NCBI GenBank assembly: GCA_900543805.1
Contig: UQTE01000011.1
Coordinates: 20,217-84,216 of the forward strand
Direction: 5' to 3'
Origin: an uncultured Sutterella sp.
GTDB lineage: Bacteria; Pseudomonadota; Gammaproteobacteria; Burkholderiales; Burkholderiaceae_F
DNA: 64,000 nt
Shown here: positions 44,359-53,230 of the stretch, piece by piece
Layout: each line of letters starts with the position of its first letter
Position numbering within the stretch: the first letter of the stretch is position 1
Translations under genes and position numbers: made by a program
Notes under the pieces: generated by a model
The model's database searches: none
Told to the model about the DNA's origin: nothing
Seen by the model: only the letters and a program-made list of their open reading frames with translations

Positions 44359-44778
44359 ATGGCTACTCTTAAAGTCGACGTCGTCAGCGCCGAAGAAAGC
44401 ATTTTCTCCGGTGAAGCTGAGTTCGTCTCGCTGCCCGGTAAGTCTGGCGAATTGGGGATTCTGCCCGGACACCTTCCGCTCATTACGCTTGTGAAGCCCG
44501 GCTTCGTCCGTATCCGTACGGGCAAGGAGGTTGAAGAAGTGTTTGTTGCGGGCGGTGTTCTGGAAGTGCAACCGCATCACGTGACGGTGTTGGCCGATAC
44601 GGCGATTCGTACCAAGGACCTCGACGAGGCCAAGGCTGCGAAGGCGCTCGAAGAAGCCCGCGCGCAACGTGCTCAGGTTACCGGTGAACTCGCGATTGCC
44701 AAACTCGAAGCCGAAATGTCCGCCATGGCGGCTCAGTTGGCGGCGATCAAGAAGATTCGTCAGCGCCAGCATCATTGA
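44359..44778 (+). CDS. atpC: ATP synthase F1 subunit epsilon
   Basis: Regulatory subunit at the foot of gamma. The 139-residue protein has the beta-sandwich start [21 protein letters not shown], split as [12 protein letters not shown] and [23 protein letters not shown] and a C-terminal helix pair follow. ATG at 44359 has CGGAG eight bases upstream. A longer frame from 44305 lacks support. It ends the atp operon. Confidence 0.95.
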   Translation: MATLKVDVVSAEESIFSGEAEFVSLPGKSGELGILPGHLPLITLVKPGFVRIRTGKEVEEVFVAGGVLEVQPHHVTVLADTAIRTKDLDEAKAAKALEEARAQRAQVTGELAIAKLEAEMSAMAAQLAAIKKIRQRQHH

Positions 44779-44798
44779 TCGAGGGCGCTCGATCGGAA

Positions 44799-44839
44799 AA
44801 ACGGAGTTCTCCCGAAAGGGATGGACTCCGTTTTTTTTT
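44799..44839 (+). terminator. Terminator of the atp operon
   Basis: AACGGAGT pairs with ACTCCGTT around an inner CCC-GAAA-GGG hairpin, followed by a long T-run of nine bases. Confidence 0.92.
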
Positions 44840-44915
44840 CGGACGCACGGTCGATTTGCGGTAGGATTACGGGTATGACGTGCGGGTTTCCGCAACACTG
44901 AATGGAGAGGCAAAA

Positions 44916-45320
44916 ATGAGCGATGTTAAGGTATTGGTAACGACGGACGGTTCTAATTTGAGTGAGCAGGCCGTCGATACGGCCGTCAAACTTGCCAAGG
45001 CGTTGGGCGGTTCCCTCGTCGGCGTGACCGTCGTTGTCGCTCCTCCTCCCGCCGGCGGCTTCGAATGTGAAGATCCCGCGGTTCGCGAGCGTCTGACGAA
45101 GATCTCCGATAAGGCCCGCGAGGGCGGCGTGGAATGCGAAATCGTGGCGGAACACGCCGGTACGGTTTGGGAAGGCATTCTCGAGTGCGCGCATCGCCTC
45201 GATGTGGACTACATCGTCATGGCGAGCCGCGGCTTGGGCTCCTTCGGTTCGCTTCTTCTCGGCAGCGAAACGCAGAAGGTTCTTCATCAGGCGGACCGCC
45301 CGGTTCTGGTTGTTCGCTGA
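44916..45320 (+). CDS. Universal stress protein UspA family
   Basis: Single-domain UspA protein of 134 residues. It has KVLVTTDGS near the start and the ATP-binding pattern MASRGLGSFGSLLLGSETQKVL with G-x2-G-x9-G-S, so it is likely the ATP-binding type. ATG at 44916 has a GGAGAGG ribosome-binding site. It is a single-gene unit between two terminators. Its physiological role cannot be read from sequence. Confidence 0.9.
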   Translation: MSDVKVLVTTDGSNLSEQAVDTAVKLAKALGGSLVGVTVVVAPPPAGGFECEDPAVRERLTKISDKAREGGVECEIVAEHAGTVWEGILECAHRLDVDYIVMASRGLGSFGSLLLGSETQKVLHQADRPVLVVR

Positions 45321-45346
45321 ACCGCAACGGATTTCGTTTGACTGCG

Positions 45347-45380
45347 GAGGCTTCTTCCCCTCGGGGCGGAAGCCTCTTTT
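45347..45380 (+). terminator. Terminator after the universal stress gene
   Basis: GAGGCTTC and GAAGCCTC pair around a loop with an inner CCCC/GGGG, followed by TTTT. It also separates the convergent yggU gene. Confidence 0.85.
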
Positions 45381-45383
45381 CTG

Positions 45384-45710
45384 TCACTTGGCTTTGACGG
45401 CGAGGGCGGCCAGAGCGTTTTCGCCGCAGCGTACCGCGACGCGTTTCTCCCGGCTGGTTTCGCCCGCGATCAGCGTGACGCCGGACTTGGCGATGCCGAG
45501 AGACTTGGCGAGAAACTGCACGAGCACCTGATTGGCCTTTCCGTCCACGGGCGGCGCAGCCAGTGCGATCTTGAGTTTTTCGCCGTACAGACCGACCACC
45601 GCGGTGCGTTTCGCACCGGGCTGCACGTGAAGCGATAAAACGAAGGTTTGCGCGTCTTTTCGTTGCACCCAGGGGGCGTTGCCGGCCGGCGTATCGAGGT
45701 TTTCCTTCAT
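45384..45710 (-). CDS. yggU: DUF167 (YggU-family) protein
   Basis: Small conserved protein of unknown function. It has 108 residues with the family core [32 protein letters not shown], split as [12 protein letters not shown] and [23 protein letters not shown] follows near the C-terminus. The ATG at 45710 has AAGGA eight bases upstream. An open frame continues far into hemE on the opposite strand, but only this part looks like a protein. It is divergent from hemE with 27 bases between starts. Confidence 0.87.
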   Translation of the reverse strand: MKENLDTPAGNAPWVQRKDAQTFVLSLHVQPGAKRTAVVGLYGEKLKIALAAPPVDGKANQVLVQFLAKSLGIAKSGVTLIAGETSREKRVAVRCGENALAALAVKAK

Positions 45711-45737
45711 TTTTCTATCCTTCTTCCTAATTTCATC

Positions 45738-46805
45738 ATGCAACCGATCAACGACTGCTTCCTGCGTGCGCTTCGTCGCGAAAAGACCGATTTTACGCCC
45801 CTTTGGCTCATGCGCCAGGCGGGCCGTTATCTGCCCGAATACTGCGAAACCCGTGCGCGTGCGGGCAGCTTCATGGGACTTGCCAAGAACCCCGACTACG
45901 CGACGGAAGTCACGCTGCAGCCGATTGATCGCTATGGTCTCGACGCGGCCATCCTCTTTTCCGACATTCTGACGATTCCCGACGCCATGGGCCTCGGCCT
46001 CTCCTTCCGTCAGGGGGAAGGCCCCGTCTTCGAGCGTCCCGTCCAGACGGAAGAGGCCGTGCGCAATCTCTACGTGCCCGACCCTGCCGGGGAACTGCGC
46101 TACGTCACCGACGCCGTTACGAGCATTCGCCGCGCACTCAACAACCGCGTGCCGCTCATCGGTTTCTCCGGCTCTCCCTTCACCCTCGCCTGCTACATGG
46201 TGGAGGGTCGCGGCAGCCGCGACTTTCGCACCGTCAAGACGATGATGTACCGTCGTCCCGATCTCTTCGAGAAGATCCTTGAAGTGAACGCCGAAGCGGT
46301 CGCCGTCTACCTCAACGCCCAGATCAAGGCCGGGGCGCAGGCCGTTCAGATCTTCGACACCTGGGGCGGCATGCTCGCCGACGGTGATTTCCAGCGCTTC
46401 TCGCTTCGCTACACGAAGAAGGTCGTCGACGCGCTCATCAAGGAAAACGACGGCGCCCGCGTGCCGAGCATCGTCTTTACGAAGGGCGGCGGCGAATGGC
46501 TCGAAGACATCGCCTCGATCGGCTGCGATGCCGTCGGTCTCGATTGGACGACGAACATCTCGCGCGCCCGCCGCGTCGTCGGAGACCGCGTCGCCCTGCA
46601 GGGCAATCTCGATCCCTTCGTGCTCTTCGGCAGTGAAGAAGCCATCCGCCGCGAAGTGCGCCGCGTGCTCGACGGCTACGGCGAAGTGGGCGCGGGCGGC
46701 CACGTCTTCAACCTCGGCCACGGCATCAATCAGTTCACTCCGGTCGAGAGCGTGCAGATCGTGGCGGACGAAGTGCATGAATACAGCCGCCGTTATCACG
46801 GATAA
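45738..46805 (+). CDS. hemE: Uroporphyrinogen decarboxylase
   Basis: Removes four carboxyl groups from uroporphyrinogen III to give coproporphyrinogen III in heme synthesis. The 355-residue protein has the hallmark [14 protein letters not shown] and, further on, [18 protein letters not shown] and [15 protein letters not shown] at 45738 is chosen. Its presence indicates heme synthesis past uroporphyrinogen. Confidence 0.97.
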   Translation: MQPINDCFLRALRREKTDFTPLWLMRQAGRYLPEYCETRARAGSFMGLAKNPDYATEVTLQPIDRYGLDAAILFSDILTIPDAMGLGLSFRQGEGPVFERPVQTEEAVRNLYVPDPAGELRYVTDAVTSIRRALNNRVPLIGFSGSPFTLACYMVEGRGSRDFRTVKTMMYRRPDLFEKILEVNAEAVAVYLNAQIKAGAQAVQIFDTWGGMLADGDFQRFSLRYTKKVVDALIKENDGARVPSIVFTKGGGEWLEDIASIGCDAVGLDWTTNISRARRVVGDRVALQGNLDPFVLFGSEEAIRREVRRVLDGYGEVGAGGHVFNLGHGINQFTPVESVQIVADEVHEYSRRYHG

Positions 46806-46880
46806 TATCCGTCGATTCTTTTGCCGCGAACCTCGGCGAACGGAGTTTTGCACAGGGGTCGAAAAGAGTTGACAAATGAA

Positions 46881-46917
46881 GAAAAAAGGGCGGGAGTTAT
46901 CTTCTCGTCCTTTTTTC
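46881..46917. terminator. Bidirectional-type terminator after hemE
   Basis: A stem of about 15 base pairs with several G-U pairs, from GAAAAAAGGGCGGGAG and CTCGTCCTTTTTTC. It ends in a T-run on the plus strand and is preceded by an A-run. Confidence 0.8.
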
Positions 46918-46964
46918 ATCTTCCTCTATTCATTGCGGTAGAAGCTAAGAGGTTTGATGTGCCT

Positions 46965-46990
46965 CTGTGAAACACCTTGGTGTTTCACAG
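46965..46990. repeat. 26-bp inverted repeat with parS-like half-sites, everted
   Basis: CTGTGAAACACC and its exact reverse complement GGTGTTTCACAG flank a central TT. The arms contain GTGAAACA and TGTTTCAC, the two half-sites of the bacterial parS consensus, but in outward order and spaced by six bases. No T-run follows on either strand, so a terminator is unlikely. It lies 72 bases upstream of priA. Confidence 0.75.
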
Positions 46991-47026
46991 GTTCTGACCG
47001 GAAAAGGAAGTTCGTCGAAATCCTCT

Positions 47027-47047
47027 TAATCCACAAAGTTATCCACA
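47027..47047. promoter_or_regulatory. Two DnaA boxes in front of priA
   Basis: TAATCCACA (47027-47035, one mismatch) and TTATCCACA (47039-47047, perfect) lie in the same orientation 12 bases apart and end 14 bases before the priA start codon. Bound DnaA could block priA transcription or early elongation. Confidence 0.65.
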
Positions 47048-47061
47048 ACCGCTGAGGAGCT

Positions 47062-49071
47062 ATGAAAAGCAACGACCTGATCGCCAAGGTGATCGTCGAC
47101 GTGCCCACCCTCGGGGAACTCGACTACAAGGTTCCCGAGGACATGCTCGTCGCGCTCGGAGACCGAGTGCTCGTCACGCTCGGCAGACGCCGCGTGGTCG
47201 GGATCGTCGTAAACCTCGTGCGGGGGTCGGAGATTGCGCAGAATCGTCTGCGCAGCGTCACGGCCGTCCTGAACGACATTCCTCCCCTGCCCAGCGAATG
47301 GCTACGCCTCACGCGTTTTGCGGCGGGCTACTATCAGCGCTCCTGGGGGGAGGCCGCGCTCTCGGGACTGCCTCTTTTCCTGAAGCGCGCGCCGGGGAAG
47401 CGACAGGCCGCCGTGATGGAACGGATGAGAAAGCCCCTCGAGAGCGGCGGTCGGCCGGTGGATGTGCCGGAATTGAACGACGAGCAGAAAACGGTGCTCG
47501 ACGAACTGAATCGGGCCGAGCACTTTAAAACTTTCCTTCTCTTCGGCGTGACGGGATCGGGGAAAACCGAGGTGTACCTGCGGTGGATGGAAGAGACGCT
47601 TCGCCGCAAAGCGGACGGCCAGATTCTCTTTCTCGTCCCCGAAATCAATCTGACGCCGCAGTCGGTGGACCGGATTCGGAGCCGCTTTCCCGAGAGAACC
47701 GTGGCCGTTTTGCACTCCGAACTCTCCGACGGAGAGCGGGCGCGAAACTGGCTGGCCGTCCACGAAGGGCGGGCCGACATTCTCGTGGGCACCCGCACCG
47801 CCGTCTTTGCGAGCTTCAAACATCTCGCCCTCGTGATCGTGGACGAGGAGCACGACGGCTCCTACAAGGCGGGGGACGGACTGCGGTTTTCCGCGCGGGA
47901 CCTCGCCGTCTGGCGGGGAAAGGCCAACGACGTCCCCGTACTGCTCGGTTCCGCCACGCCTTCGCTCGAATCGTGGATGAAGGCTTCGGCGGGACAGTAC
48001 AAGCTTCTCACCATGGCGTACCGCGCGTCGGGTCGCGCCGTGCTGCCCGAGGTTACGCTCACGGATCCGCCGGAGAAGGGATCCCGCCGTTCGCTCACCG
48101 ACTTCACCGTCTCCGCCATGACGAAGGTGCTCGAGGCGGGGCGGCAGGTGCTCGTCTTCATCAACCGCCGCGGCTATGCGCAGGTTTTGAGCTGTCCGAG
48201 CTGCAATTGGGTGAGTTCCTGCCGGCACTGCTCCACCTTCACGGTCTTTCACAAGAGCGACCGCTCGCTCGTCTGTCACCACTGCGGTTGGCGCAGCAAG
48301 GTTCCCGAAGCCTGTCCCGTCTGCGGAAACGTCGACATCCTGCCCCGGGGCAGCGGGACGGAGAGAATCTTCGAAGAGCTGGAGATCCGCTTTCCCGGAA
48401 AGCGCGTCCTTCGCATCGACCGCGACAGCGTCTCGCGAAAGCACGAGGCCGAAGAAGCCTTCGCCAAGGTGCATGCGGGCGAGGTGGACATTCTCGTCGG
48501 AACGCAGATGGTCGCCAAGGGACACGACTTTCGCAACGTGGGACTCGTCGTGATCCTCAACGCCGACGCTCAGCTTCTGAGTCCCGCGACGCGCGCTAGG
48601 GAAATGCTCTTTGCGACGCTCATGCAGGTGGCCGGCCGCGCCGGGCGCCACGGCGAAGCCGGCCGCGTGGTGATTCAGACGCGCTTTGCGACGGATCCCT
48701 TCTTCGAGGCGCTCGCAAAGCAGGACTACCGATTGTTTGCCGATGCGCTCCTCGACGTGCGTCGGGAGAACTTTCTCGTGCCCTTCACGCACCAGGCGCT
48801 CCTTACGGCGCAGGCGCCCACGCTCGCGCAGTCGCTTCGATTCCTCGAAGATGTGGCCGAAGCGGGCCACGCTCTCGAGGGGGACGCAGTGCGCATCTAC
48901 GATCCGGTTCCCATGAACATCGTGCGTCTTAAGGAATTGGAGCGCGCGCAGCTTCTCGTCGAGTGCGACGACCGACCGGCCCTCAACCGCTTCCTTCGCG
49001 CCTGGCAGTCGACTTTCCGCGCGCCCGCGGGGGTGCAGTGGACCTTGGAAGTGGATCCCGCGGAGGTCTGA
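47062..49071 (+). CDS. priA: Primosomal replication restart helicase PriA
   Basis: Recognises stalled forks and D-loops and reloads the replicative helicase. The 669-residue protein has an N-terminal DNA-binding domain, the helicase P-loop LLFGVTGSGKTEVYL, the DEEH box in IVDEEHDGSYK, and a zinc-binding insert. The insert is read from LSCPSCNWVSSCRHC, VCHHCGW and ACPVCGN, with eight cysteines. GSGTERIFEELEIRFPGKRVLRID is split GSGTERIFEELE and FPGKRVLRID. An SD-like GAGGAGC precedes the ATG. Confidence 0.96.
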   Translation: MKSNDLIAKVIVDVPTLGELDYKVPEDMLVALGDRVLVTLGRRRVVGIVVNLVRGSEIAQNRLRSVTAVLNDIPPLPSEWLRLTRFAAGYYQRSWGEAALSGLPLFLKRAPGKRQAAVMERMRKPLESGGRPVDVPELNDEQKTVLDELNRAEHFKTFLLFGVTGSGKTEVYLRWMEETLRRKADGQILFLVPEINLTPQSVDRIRSRFPERTVAVLHSELSDGERARNWLAVHEGRADILVGTRTAVFASFKHLALVIVDEEHDGSYKAGDGLRFSARDLAVWRGKANDVPVLLGSATPSLESWMKASAGQYKLLTMAYRASGRAVLPEVTLTDPPEKGSRRSLTDFTVSAMTKVLEAGRQVLVFINRRGYAQVLSCPSCNWVSSCRHCSTFTVFHKSDRSLVCHHCGWRSKVPEACPVCGNVDILPRGSGTERIFEELEIRFPGKRVLRIDRDSVSRKHEAEEAFAKVHAGEVDILVGTQMVAKGHDFRNVGLVVILNADAQLLSPATRAREMLFATLMQVAGRAGRHGEAGRVVIQTRFATDPFFEALAKQDYRLFADALLDVRRENFLVPFTHQALLTAQAPTLAQSLRFLEDVAEAGHALEGDAVRIYDPVPMNIVRLKELERAQLLVECDDRPALNRFLRAWQSTFRAPAGVQWTLEVDPAEV

Positions 49072-49178
49072 TCGGCGGAAAGGATCCGAGGGCCGCGTGA
49101 CGGGTTTCACGTTAGGTGGTTGATTCTTGTCGTGGGAACAAAGGTCGGAAAATTTTGCGTCGAAAGAGGACTTTTCGC

Positions 49179-49184
49179 TATAAT
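49179..49184 (+). promoter_or_regulatory. -10 box of the tRNA-Arg gene
   Basis: TATAAT, a perfect -10 consensus, lies 9 bases upstream of the tRNA. TTGCGT (49155-49160) is a possible -35 with 18 bases between. Confidence 0.6.
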
Positions 49185-49193
49185 TCACCTCCT

Positions 49194-49268
49194 CTCCACG
49201 TGGTGAAATGGATATCATGCGGCCCTCCGAAGGCCGCGTTACAGGTTCGATTCCTGTCGTGGGGACCA
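49194..49268 (+). tRNA. tRNA-Arg (anticodon CCG)
   Basis: A 75-base cloverleaf. The acceptor stem CTCCACG pairs with CGTGGGG (one wobble), followed by A and an encoded CCA. The anticodon stem is CGGCC/GGCCG and its loop is CTCCGAA, which gives anticodon CCG for codon CGG. The T arm is ACAGG-TTCGATT-CCTGT. It stands between priA and a DUF971 gene with its own promoter and terminator. Confidence 0.95.
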
Positions 49269-49305
49269 TTTCGATCCGTCTCGAGTTCTGATTCGAAGAA
49301 GCTGT

Positions 49306-49342
49306 CCCGGCGCCGAGTGCGGTGTCGGGTTTTTGTTTTTTT
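49306..49342 (+). terminator. Terminator after tRNA-Arg
   Basis: CCCGGCGCC and GGTGTCGGG form a nine-pair stem with two wobbles, followed by a T-rich tail of 13 bases. Confidence 0.85.
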
Positions 49343-49356
49343 AGCGGGGTGAAAGC

Positions 49357-49767
49357 ATGCTGGTTCCCGAATCCGTAACGGTCTCCCAGAACGGGACCCG
49401 GGTGGAGTTGACCTATCCAGGCGAAGCGCCGGTCGTACTGAGCGCTGAATTTCTTCGTGTCCATTCCCCTTCGGCCGATGTCCAGGGACATACCCCCGAC
49501 GAGGCCGTGCTGCAGGTCGGCAAGGCCGACGTCCGCATCGAAGGAGTTGAACCGGTGGGACTCTACGCCCTGAAGCTCGTTTTTTCCGACGGTCACGACA
49601 GCGGTCTCTACAGCTGGGATTACCTGCGCCGCCTCGCGACGGAACACGACCGGCTTTGGGAGGAGTACCTCCGGGCTCTGAAGGAAAAGGGCGCTTCGCG
49701 CGACCCGAACGACCCCGCCAACGCGCCTTTCCAGCCCAAACCCCGTCACACCTGTTCGCACGCCTGA
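49357..49767 (+). CDS. DUF971 family protein
   Basis: Protein of 136 residues related to the N-terminal domain of gamma-butyrobetaine hydroxylase (DUF971), function unsettled. The domain lies at about 7-95 with VELTYPGEAPVVLSAEFLRVHSPSADVQGH (split VELTYPGEAPVVLSAEFLR and SPSADVQGH) and SGLYSWDYLRRL. The tail PKPRHTCSHA is rich in histidine and has one cysteine. It lies directly before ubiE, an arrangement recalled from other betaproteobacteria. Confidence 0.85.
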   Translation: MLVPESVTVSQNGTRVELTYPGEAPVVLSAEFLRVHSPSADVQGHTPDEAVLQVGKADVRIEGVEPVGLYALKLVFSDGHDSGLYSWDYLRRLATEHDRLWEEYLRALKEKGASRDPNDPANAPFQPKPRHTCSHA

Positions 49768-49779
49768 GAGCCAGTGAAG

Positions 49780-50562
49780 ATGTCCAACGAAAAGATTTCG
49801 GAAAAGCCCCAAGAGGAAAACGCCTCCCACAAGATTGACTTCGGCTACCAACTCGTCGAAGAAGACAAGAAGGCCGATCAGGTCCGCGAGGTGTTCGACA
49901 GCGTCGCCGCCAAATACGACGTCATGAACGACGTGCTCAGCTGGGGCTTTCACCGTTGGTGGAAGTTCGTCTGCGTGCGCCGCGCCGCGGTGCAGCCGGG
50001 CATGAAGGTGCTCGACATCGCGAGCGGCACGGGGGACCTCGCCCTGAAGTTCGCCAAGAGCGCGGGCGCGGGGAACGTGACGGCGAGCGACATCAACCAT
50101 GAAATGCTCGCCATCGGCGCCAAGCGCCTGCGAGAAGCGGGCCTGCCTTCGCCCGTCGTGGAGGCCGACGCCGAAGCGCTTCCCTTCGCCGACAACACCT
50201 TCGACGTGGTGACGGTTTCGTTCGGCGTGCGCAATATGACGCACAAGGATCGGGCGCTCGCGGAAATGCACCGCGTCCTCAAGCCGGGCGGACGCCTTCT
50301 CGTGCTCGAATTCTCCCGTTGCTGGAAGATCATTCGCCCCTTCTACGACTTTTACTCCTTCAGCGTCATGCCGCACCTAGGCCAGATGATTGCGGGGGAC
50401 GCCGATTCCTACCGCTATCTCGCCGAATCCATCCGCATGCACCCCGATCAGGAAACCTTCGCGGGCATGATGCGCGCGGCTGGGTTTGCCGAGGTGACCT
50501 ACGAGAACTTCACCTTCGGCATCTGCGCTTTGCATATTGGTACGAAATCTTCGGCCTCCTGA
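49780..50562 (+). CDS. ubiE: Ubiquinone/menaquinone C-methyltransferase UbiE
   Basis: SAM-dependent methyltransferase that methylates demethylmenaquinol and a ubiquinone precursor. The protein of about 260 residues has the SAM-binding motif [26 protein letters not shown] upstream, and the conserved [25 protein letters not shown] (split [11 protein letters not shown] and MHRVLKPGG). ATG at 49780 is chosen. A GTG two codons earlier is possible. Together with menA it points to a menaquinone route. Ubiquinone synthesis cannot be judged from this window. Confidence 0.95.
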   Translation: MSNEKISEKPQEENASHKIDFGYQLVEEDKKADQVREVFDSVAAKYDVMNDVLSWGFHRWWKFVCVRRAAVQPGMKVLDIASGTGDLALKFAKSAGAGNVTASDINHEMLAIGAKRLREAGLPSPVVEADAEALPFADNTFDVVTVSFGVRNMTHKDRALAEMHRVLKPGGRLLVLEFSRCWKIIRPFYDFYSFSVMPHLGQMIAGDADSYRYLAESIRMHPDQETFAGMMRAAGFAEVTYENFTFGICALHIGTKSSAS

Positions 50563-50642
50563 TCGGGCGGGGCCGACGAGATCGTTTACCATCAGCATTC
50601 CCGGTCCGCTTCGGCGGACCCTTTCTTCACCGTTACTGATAC

Positions 50643-51644
50643 GTGAACCGAACCGTGAAAAACTTTCTGGCCGCTTTTGTTCTTTGTCTCGGTCTGATGA
50701 CCGCCTCCGTGGATGCCGATGCCGCCCGCCGTTTCGGCGGTGGCGGCAGTTTCGGGCGTTCCGCGCCGACCTTCTCGCAAAAGGCCGCTCCCTCGGCGCC
50801 GGGGGTGCAGCAGCGTGCGAATCAGGCCCGTCCGCAACAGCAGCAACAGCAGACGCGCCCGCAGCAGGCTCCGCAGCAGCGTCCCTCCATGATGCGAAGC
50901 GTCCTCACCGGCCTTGCCGCCGCCCTCGGGATCTCCGCCCTGCTCTCCATGCTCGGACTCGGCGGCGCCGAAATGGCGAGCCTCGTGATGGGGGCGATTC
51001 TCGCCGTGGTGGCCTTCTTCGCCATCCGTTTCCTGCTCGGCGCCTTCCTCGGCCGCAAGACCGCGACGGTGCGCGGCGCGCCGGTGGAAATGCCGCGCGA
51101 ACCCGTGCGTCCCGCCGAGCCCGAACGCCCCGCCGAACCCCTTCGTTCCTCGCCCGTCGAACCGATGCGCGAAGAGCCCGTTCGCCGCGGCAGCGTGATG
51201 GATGAATTCCGCTCGGGCCGCTTCGGCGCTGCGCCCGAAGAGGCGGTCGCCGCGGATGCCGGCACGGTCGACATCACGCCCGACGACTTCGACCGCGAAG
51301 CCTTCCTGCGCGTGGCGAAGGAAAACTTCGTGAAGTTCCAGAAGGCTTGGGACACGGGCAACGTGATCGAACTCTCCGACTTCACGACGCAGGATCTCTT
51401 CATCGAGATCACGCACGCCCTGCGCGAGCGCGGTGCGCAGAACTACGAAACGACCGTCCTGCAGCTCGACAATCAGCTCGTGGGCATCGCCCAGCAGGGC
51501 GATGAGTACGTGGCCGTCGTGCACTTCACCGGCAAGCTCTCCGTGAGCGGCGAAGAGGAAGTCGTCGACGACGATTGGATCCTCACGAAGCCCGTGAACA
51601 AGGAAGGCGGTTGGCTGCTCGCCGGCGTGTCCGGCAAGGCCTGA
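50643..51644 (+). CDS. Tim44-like domain membrane protein
   Basis: Protein of 333 residues with an N-terminal signal/anchor (about 5-27) and a low-complexity glycine/glutamine/proline region (33-80). Two membrane helices (about 85-135) and a proline/glutamate-rich linker follow. The C-terminal Tim44-like domain (about 215-333) starts FDREAFLRVAKENFVKFQKAWD. The start is GTG at 50643. Tim44-like domains bind membranes in mitochondria. The bacterial function is unknown. Confidence 0.8.
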   Translation: MNRTVKNFLAAFVLCLGLMTASVDADAARRFGGGGSFGRSAPTFSQKAAPSAPGVQQRANQARPQQQQQQTRPQQAPQQRPSMMRSVLTGLAAALGISALLSMLGLGGAEMASLVMGAILAVVAFFAIRFLLGAFLGRKTATVRGAPVEMPREPVRPAEPERPAEPLRSSPVEPMREEPVRRGSVMDEFRSGRFGAAPEEAVAADAGTVDITPDDFDREAFLRVAKENFVKFQKAWDTGNVIELSDFTTQDLFIEITHALRERGAQNYETTVLQLDNQLVGIAQQGDEYVAVVHFTGKLSVSGEEEVVDDDWILTKPVNKEGGWLLAGVSGKA

Positions 51645-51679
51645 GCCTGACGCTTTTTCCCTTCAAAGGACCCGGAGTC

Positions 51680-51702
51680 GACCCGTTCGGCGCCGGGTCT
51701 TT
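51680..51702 (+). terminator. Terminator after the Tim44-like gene
   Basis: GACCCG pairs with CGGGTC around an eight-base loop and is followed by TTT and a further T-rich stretch. Confidence 0.6.
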
Positions 51703-51853
51703 CCGTTTTCAGGGACCCTTTGTAACAAGGGATGACCCCACGGAAAGCCCAGAAGGGTGCGGGGACGCCCTCTGATAAAATGCCCTTCCGACACAAGAAC
51801 GGATCCCCCGGCCGCCGATCGGCGCGGTCGCGAGGGTGTTTTCGGAGCTATTC

Positions 51854-53218
51854 ATGAACATCGTGATTCTCGCCGCCGGCATGGGAAAGCGCATGCATTC
51901 CGTATTGCCGAAGGTGCTGCAGCCGCTCGCGGGCCGTCCCATGCTCGAGCACGTGCTGGAAGCGACGTCCGGTTTTTCCTCGTCTCCCCGCGTCGTGGTC
52001 GTGGGACATCGGGCCGAAGACGTGAGGGCCCGCTTCGGCGGGCGCGACGACGTGACCTTCGCACTGCAGGAGCCGCAGCTCGGCACCGGACACGCCCTCA
52101 AGGTGGCTTTCGACAGCCTAGATCCCTCCGACCCGAAGACGCTGGTGTGCCTCGGCGACGTGCCGCTTCTCTCGCGTGAAACGATCGCCGCGATGCAGGA
52201 AGAGGCTTCCGGACAGGACCTGGTTCTGCTGACGGTGGAGCTTCCCGATCCGACGGGATACGGCCGCATCGTGCGCGACGAATTCGGGCGCGTCACGGCC
52301 ATCGTGGAGGAAAAGGATGCCACGGTTCAGGAAAAGGCTATCCGCGAGGTGAACACGGGCATCATGGTGCTTCCGACCGACCGTCTCGAGCGTTGGCTCT
52401 CGAACCTCTCCAACGAGAACGCCCAGGGCGAATACTATCTGACGGACGTGATCGGGCTCGCCGCGGCGGAAAACGCCACGATCTCCACCGTTCATCCTCG
52501 CCACGTCTATGAAGTGGAGGGCGTGAACTCCAAGGTTCAGCTCGCCCGACTCGAACGCATGTGGCAGCGCGCGCAGGCGCATCAGCTCCTCGAAGACGGG
52601 GTGACGCTCCTCGATCCCGAACGCATCGACATCCGCGGACGCCTCACCTGCGGCCGCGACGTGGAAATCGACGTCGGTTGCGTGTTCGAGGGTGACGTCG
52701 TGCTCGAAGACAAGGTTCGCGTGGGCGCCTATTGCGTCCTCAAGGACACGGTTGTGCGCCGCGGGACGGAGATTCTTCCCTTCACGCACAGCGACGGCGC
52801 CGAAGTGGGCGAAGACTCCCGCATCGGTCCCTACAGCCGGCTTCGCCCGGGCGCGAAGTTGGCCGGGGAAAATCACATCGGCAACTTCGTGGAAATCAAG
52901 AAGTCTTCCGTCGGCTCGCAGAGCAAGATCAATCACCTCTCCTACGTGGGAGACGCCGAAGTGGGCGCGCGCGTGAACATCGGCGCGGGAACGATCACCT
53001 GCAATTACGACGGGGTCAACAAATTCAAAACCGTGATCGGCGACGACGCCTTCATCGGTTCGGACACGCAGCTTGTGGCCCCCGTCACGGTGGGTGCCGG
53101 GGCGACGCTCGGGGCCGGGACGACGCTCACCCGCAATGCGCCCGAAGGAAAGCTCACGCTTTCCCGAGCGAAACAGATGACGGTGGAGCACTGGGTGCGC
53201 CCGACAAAAAAACACTAA
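51854..53218 (+). CDS. glmU: Bifunctional UDP-GlcNAc pyrophosphorylase / glucosamine-1-P acetyltransferase
   Basis: Makes UDP-N-acetylglucosamine, the precursor of peptidoglycan and lipopolysaccharide. The 454-residue protein has the uridylyltransferase signature [20 protein letters not shown] at its start, then a left-handed beta-helix from about residue 250 with hexapeptide repeats. The segment [19 protein letters not shown] carries acetyltransferase active-site residues. ATG at 51854 with GGAG six bases upstream is chosen over one at 51836. Confidence 0.97.
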   Translation: MNIVILAAGMGKRMHSVLPKVLQPLAGRPMLEHVLEATSGFSSSPRVVVVGHRAEDVRARFGGRDDVTFALQEPQLGTGHALKVAFDSLDPSDPKTLVCLGDVPLLSRETIAAMQEEASGQDLVLLTVELPDPTGYGRIVRDEFGRVTAIVEEKDATVQEKAIREVNTGIMVLPTDRLERWLSNLSNENAQGEYYLTDVIGLAAAENATISTVHPRHVYEVEGVNSKVQLARLERMWQRAQAHQLLEDGVTLLDPERIDIRGRLTCGRDVEIDVGCVFEGDVVLEDKVRVGAYCVLKDTVVRRGTEILPFTHSDGAEVGEDSRIGPYSRLRPGAKLAGENHIGNFVEIKKSSVGSQSKINHLSYVGDAEVGARVNIGAGTITCNYDGVNKFKTVIGDDAFIGSDTQLVAPVTVGAGATLGAGTTLTRNAPEGKLTLSRAKQMTVEHWVRPTKKH

Positions 53219-53230
53219 GGAGAAGAAATT

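Noticed and set aside
45711..46919. Extension of the yggU frame to 511 codons
   Set aside because: Only the last 108 residues look like a protein. The rest is antisense to hemE, and a good start with ribosome-binding site exists at 45710.
46965..46990. Inverted repeat as a transcription terminator of hemE
   Set aside because: A better terminator with T-run lies at 46881-46917 and no T-run follows this repeat on either strand.
49098..49111. parS-like GGTTTCACGTTAGG after priA
   Set aside because: Only one half-site (TTTCACGT) matches, and the second half is not complementary.
47302..50376. 1024-codon minus-strand frame opposite priA, tRNA-Arg, DUF971 and ubiE
   Set aside because: It passes through a tRNA gene and four conserved features on the other strand. 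No motif is found.
53219..53230. glmS ribozyme or other riboswitch before glmS
   Set aside because: Only 12 bases separate glmU and glmS, too few for any such element.
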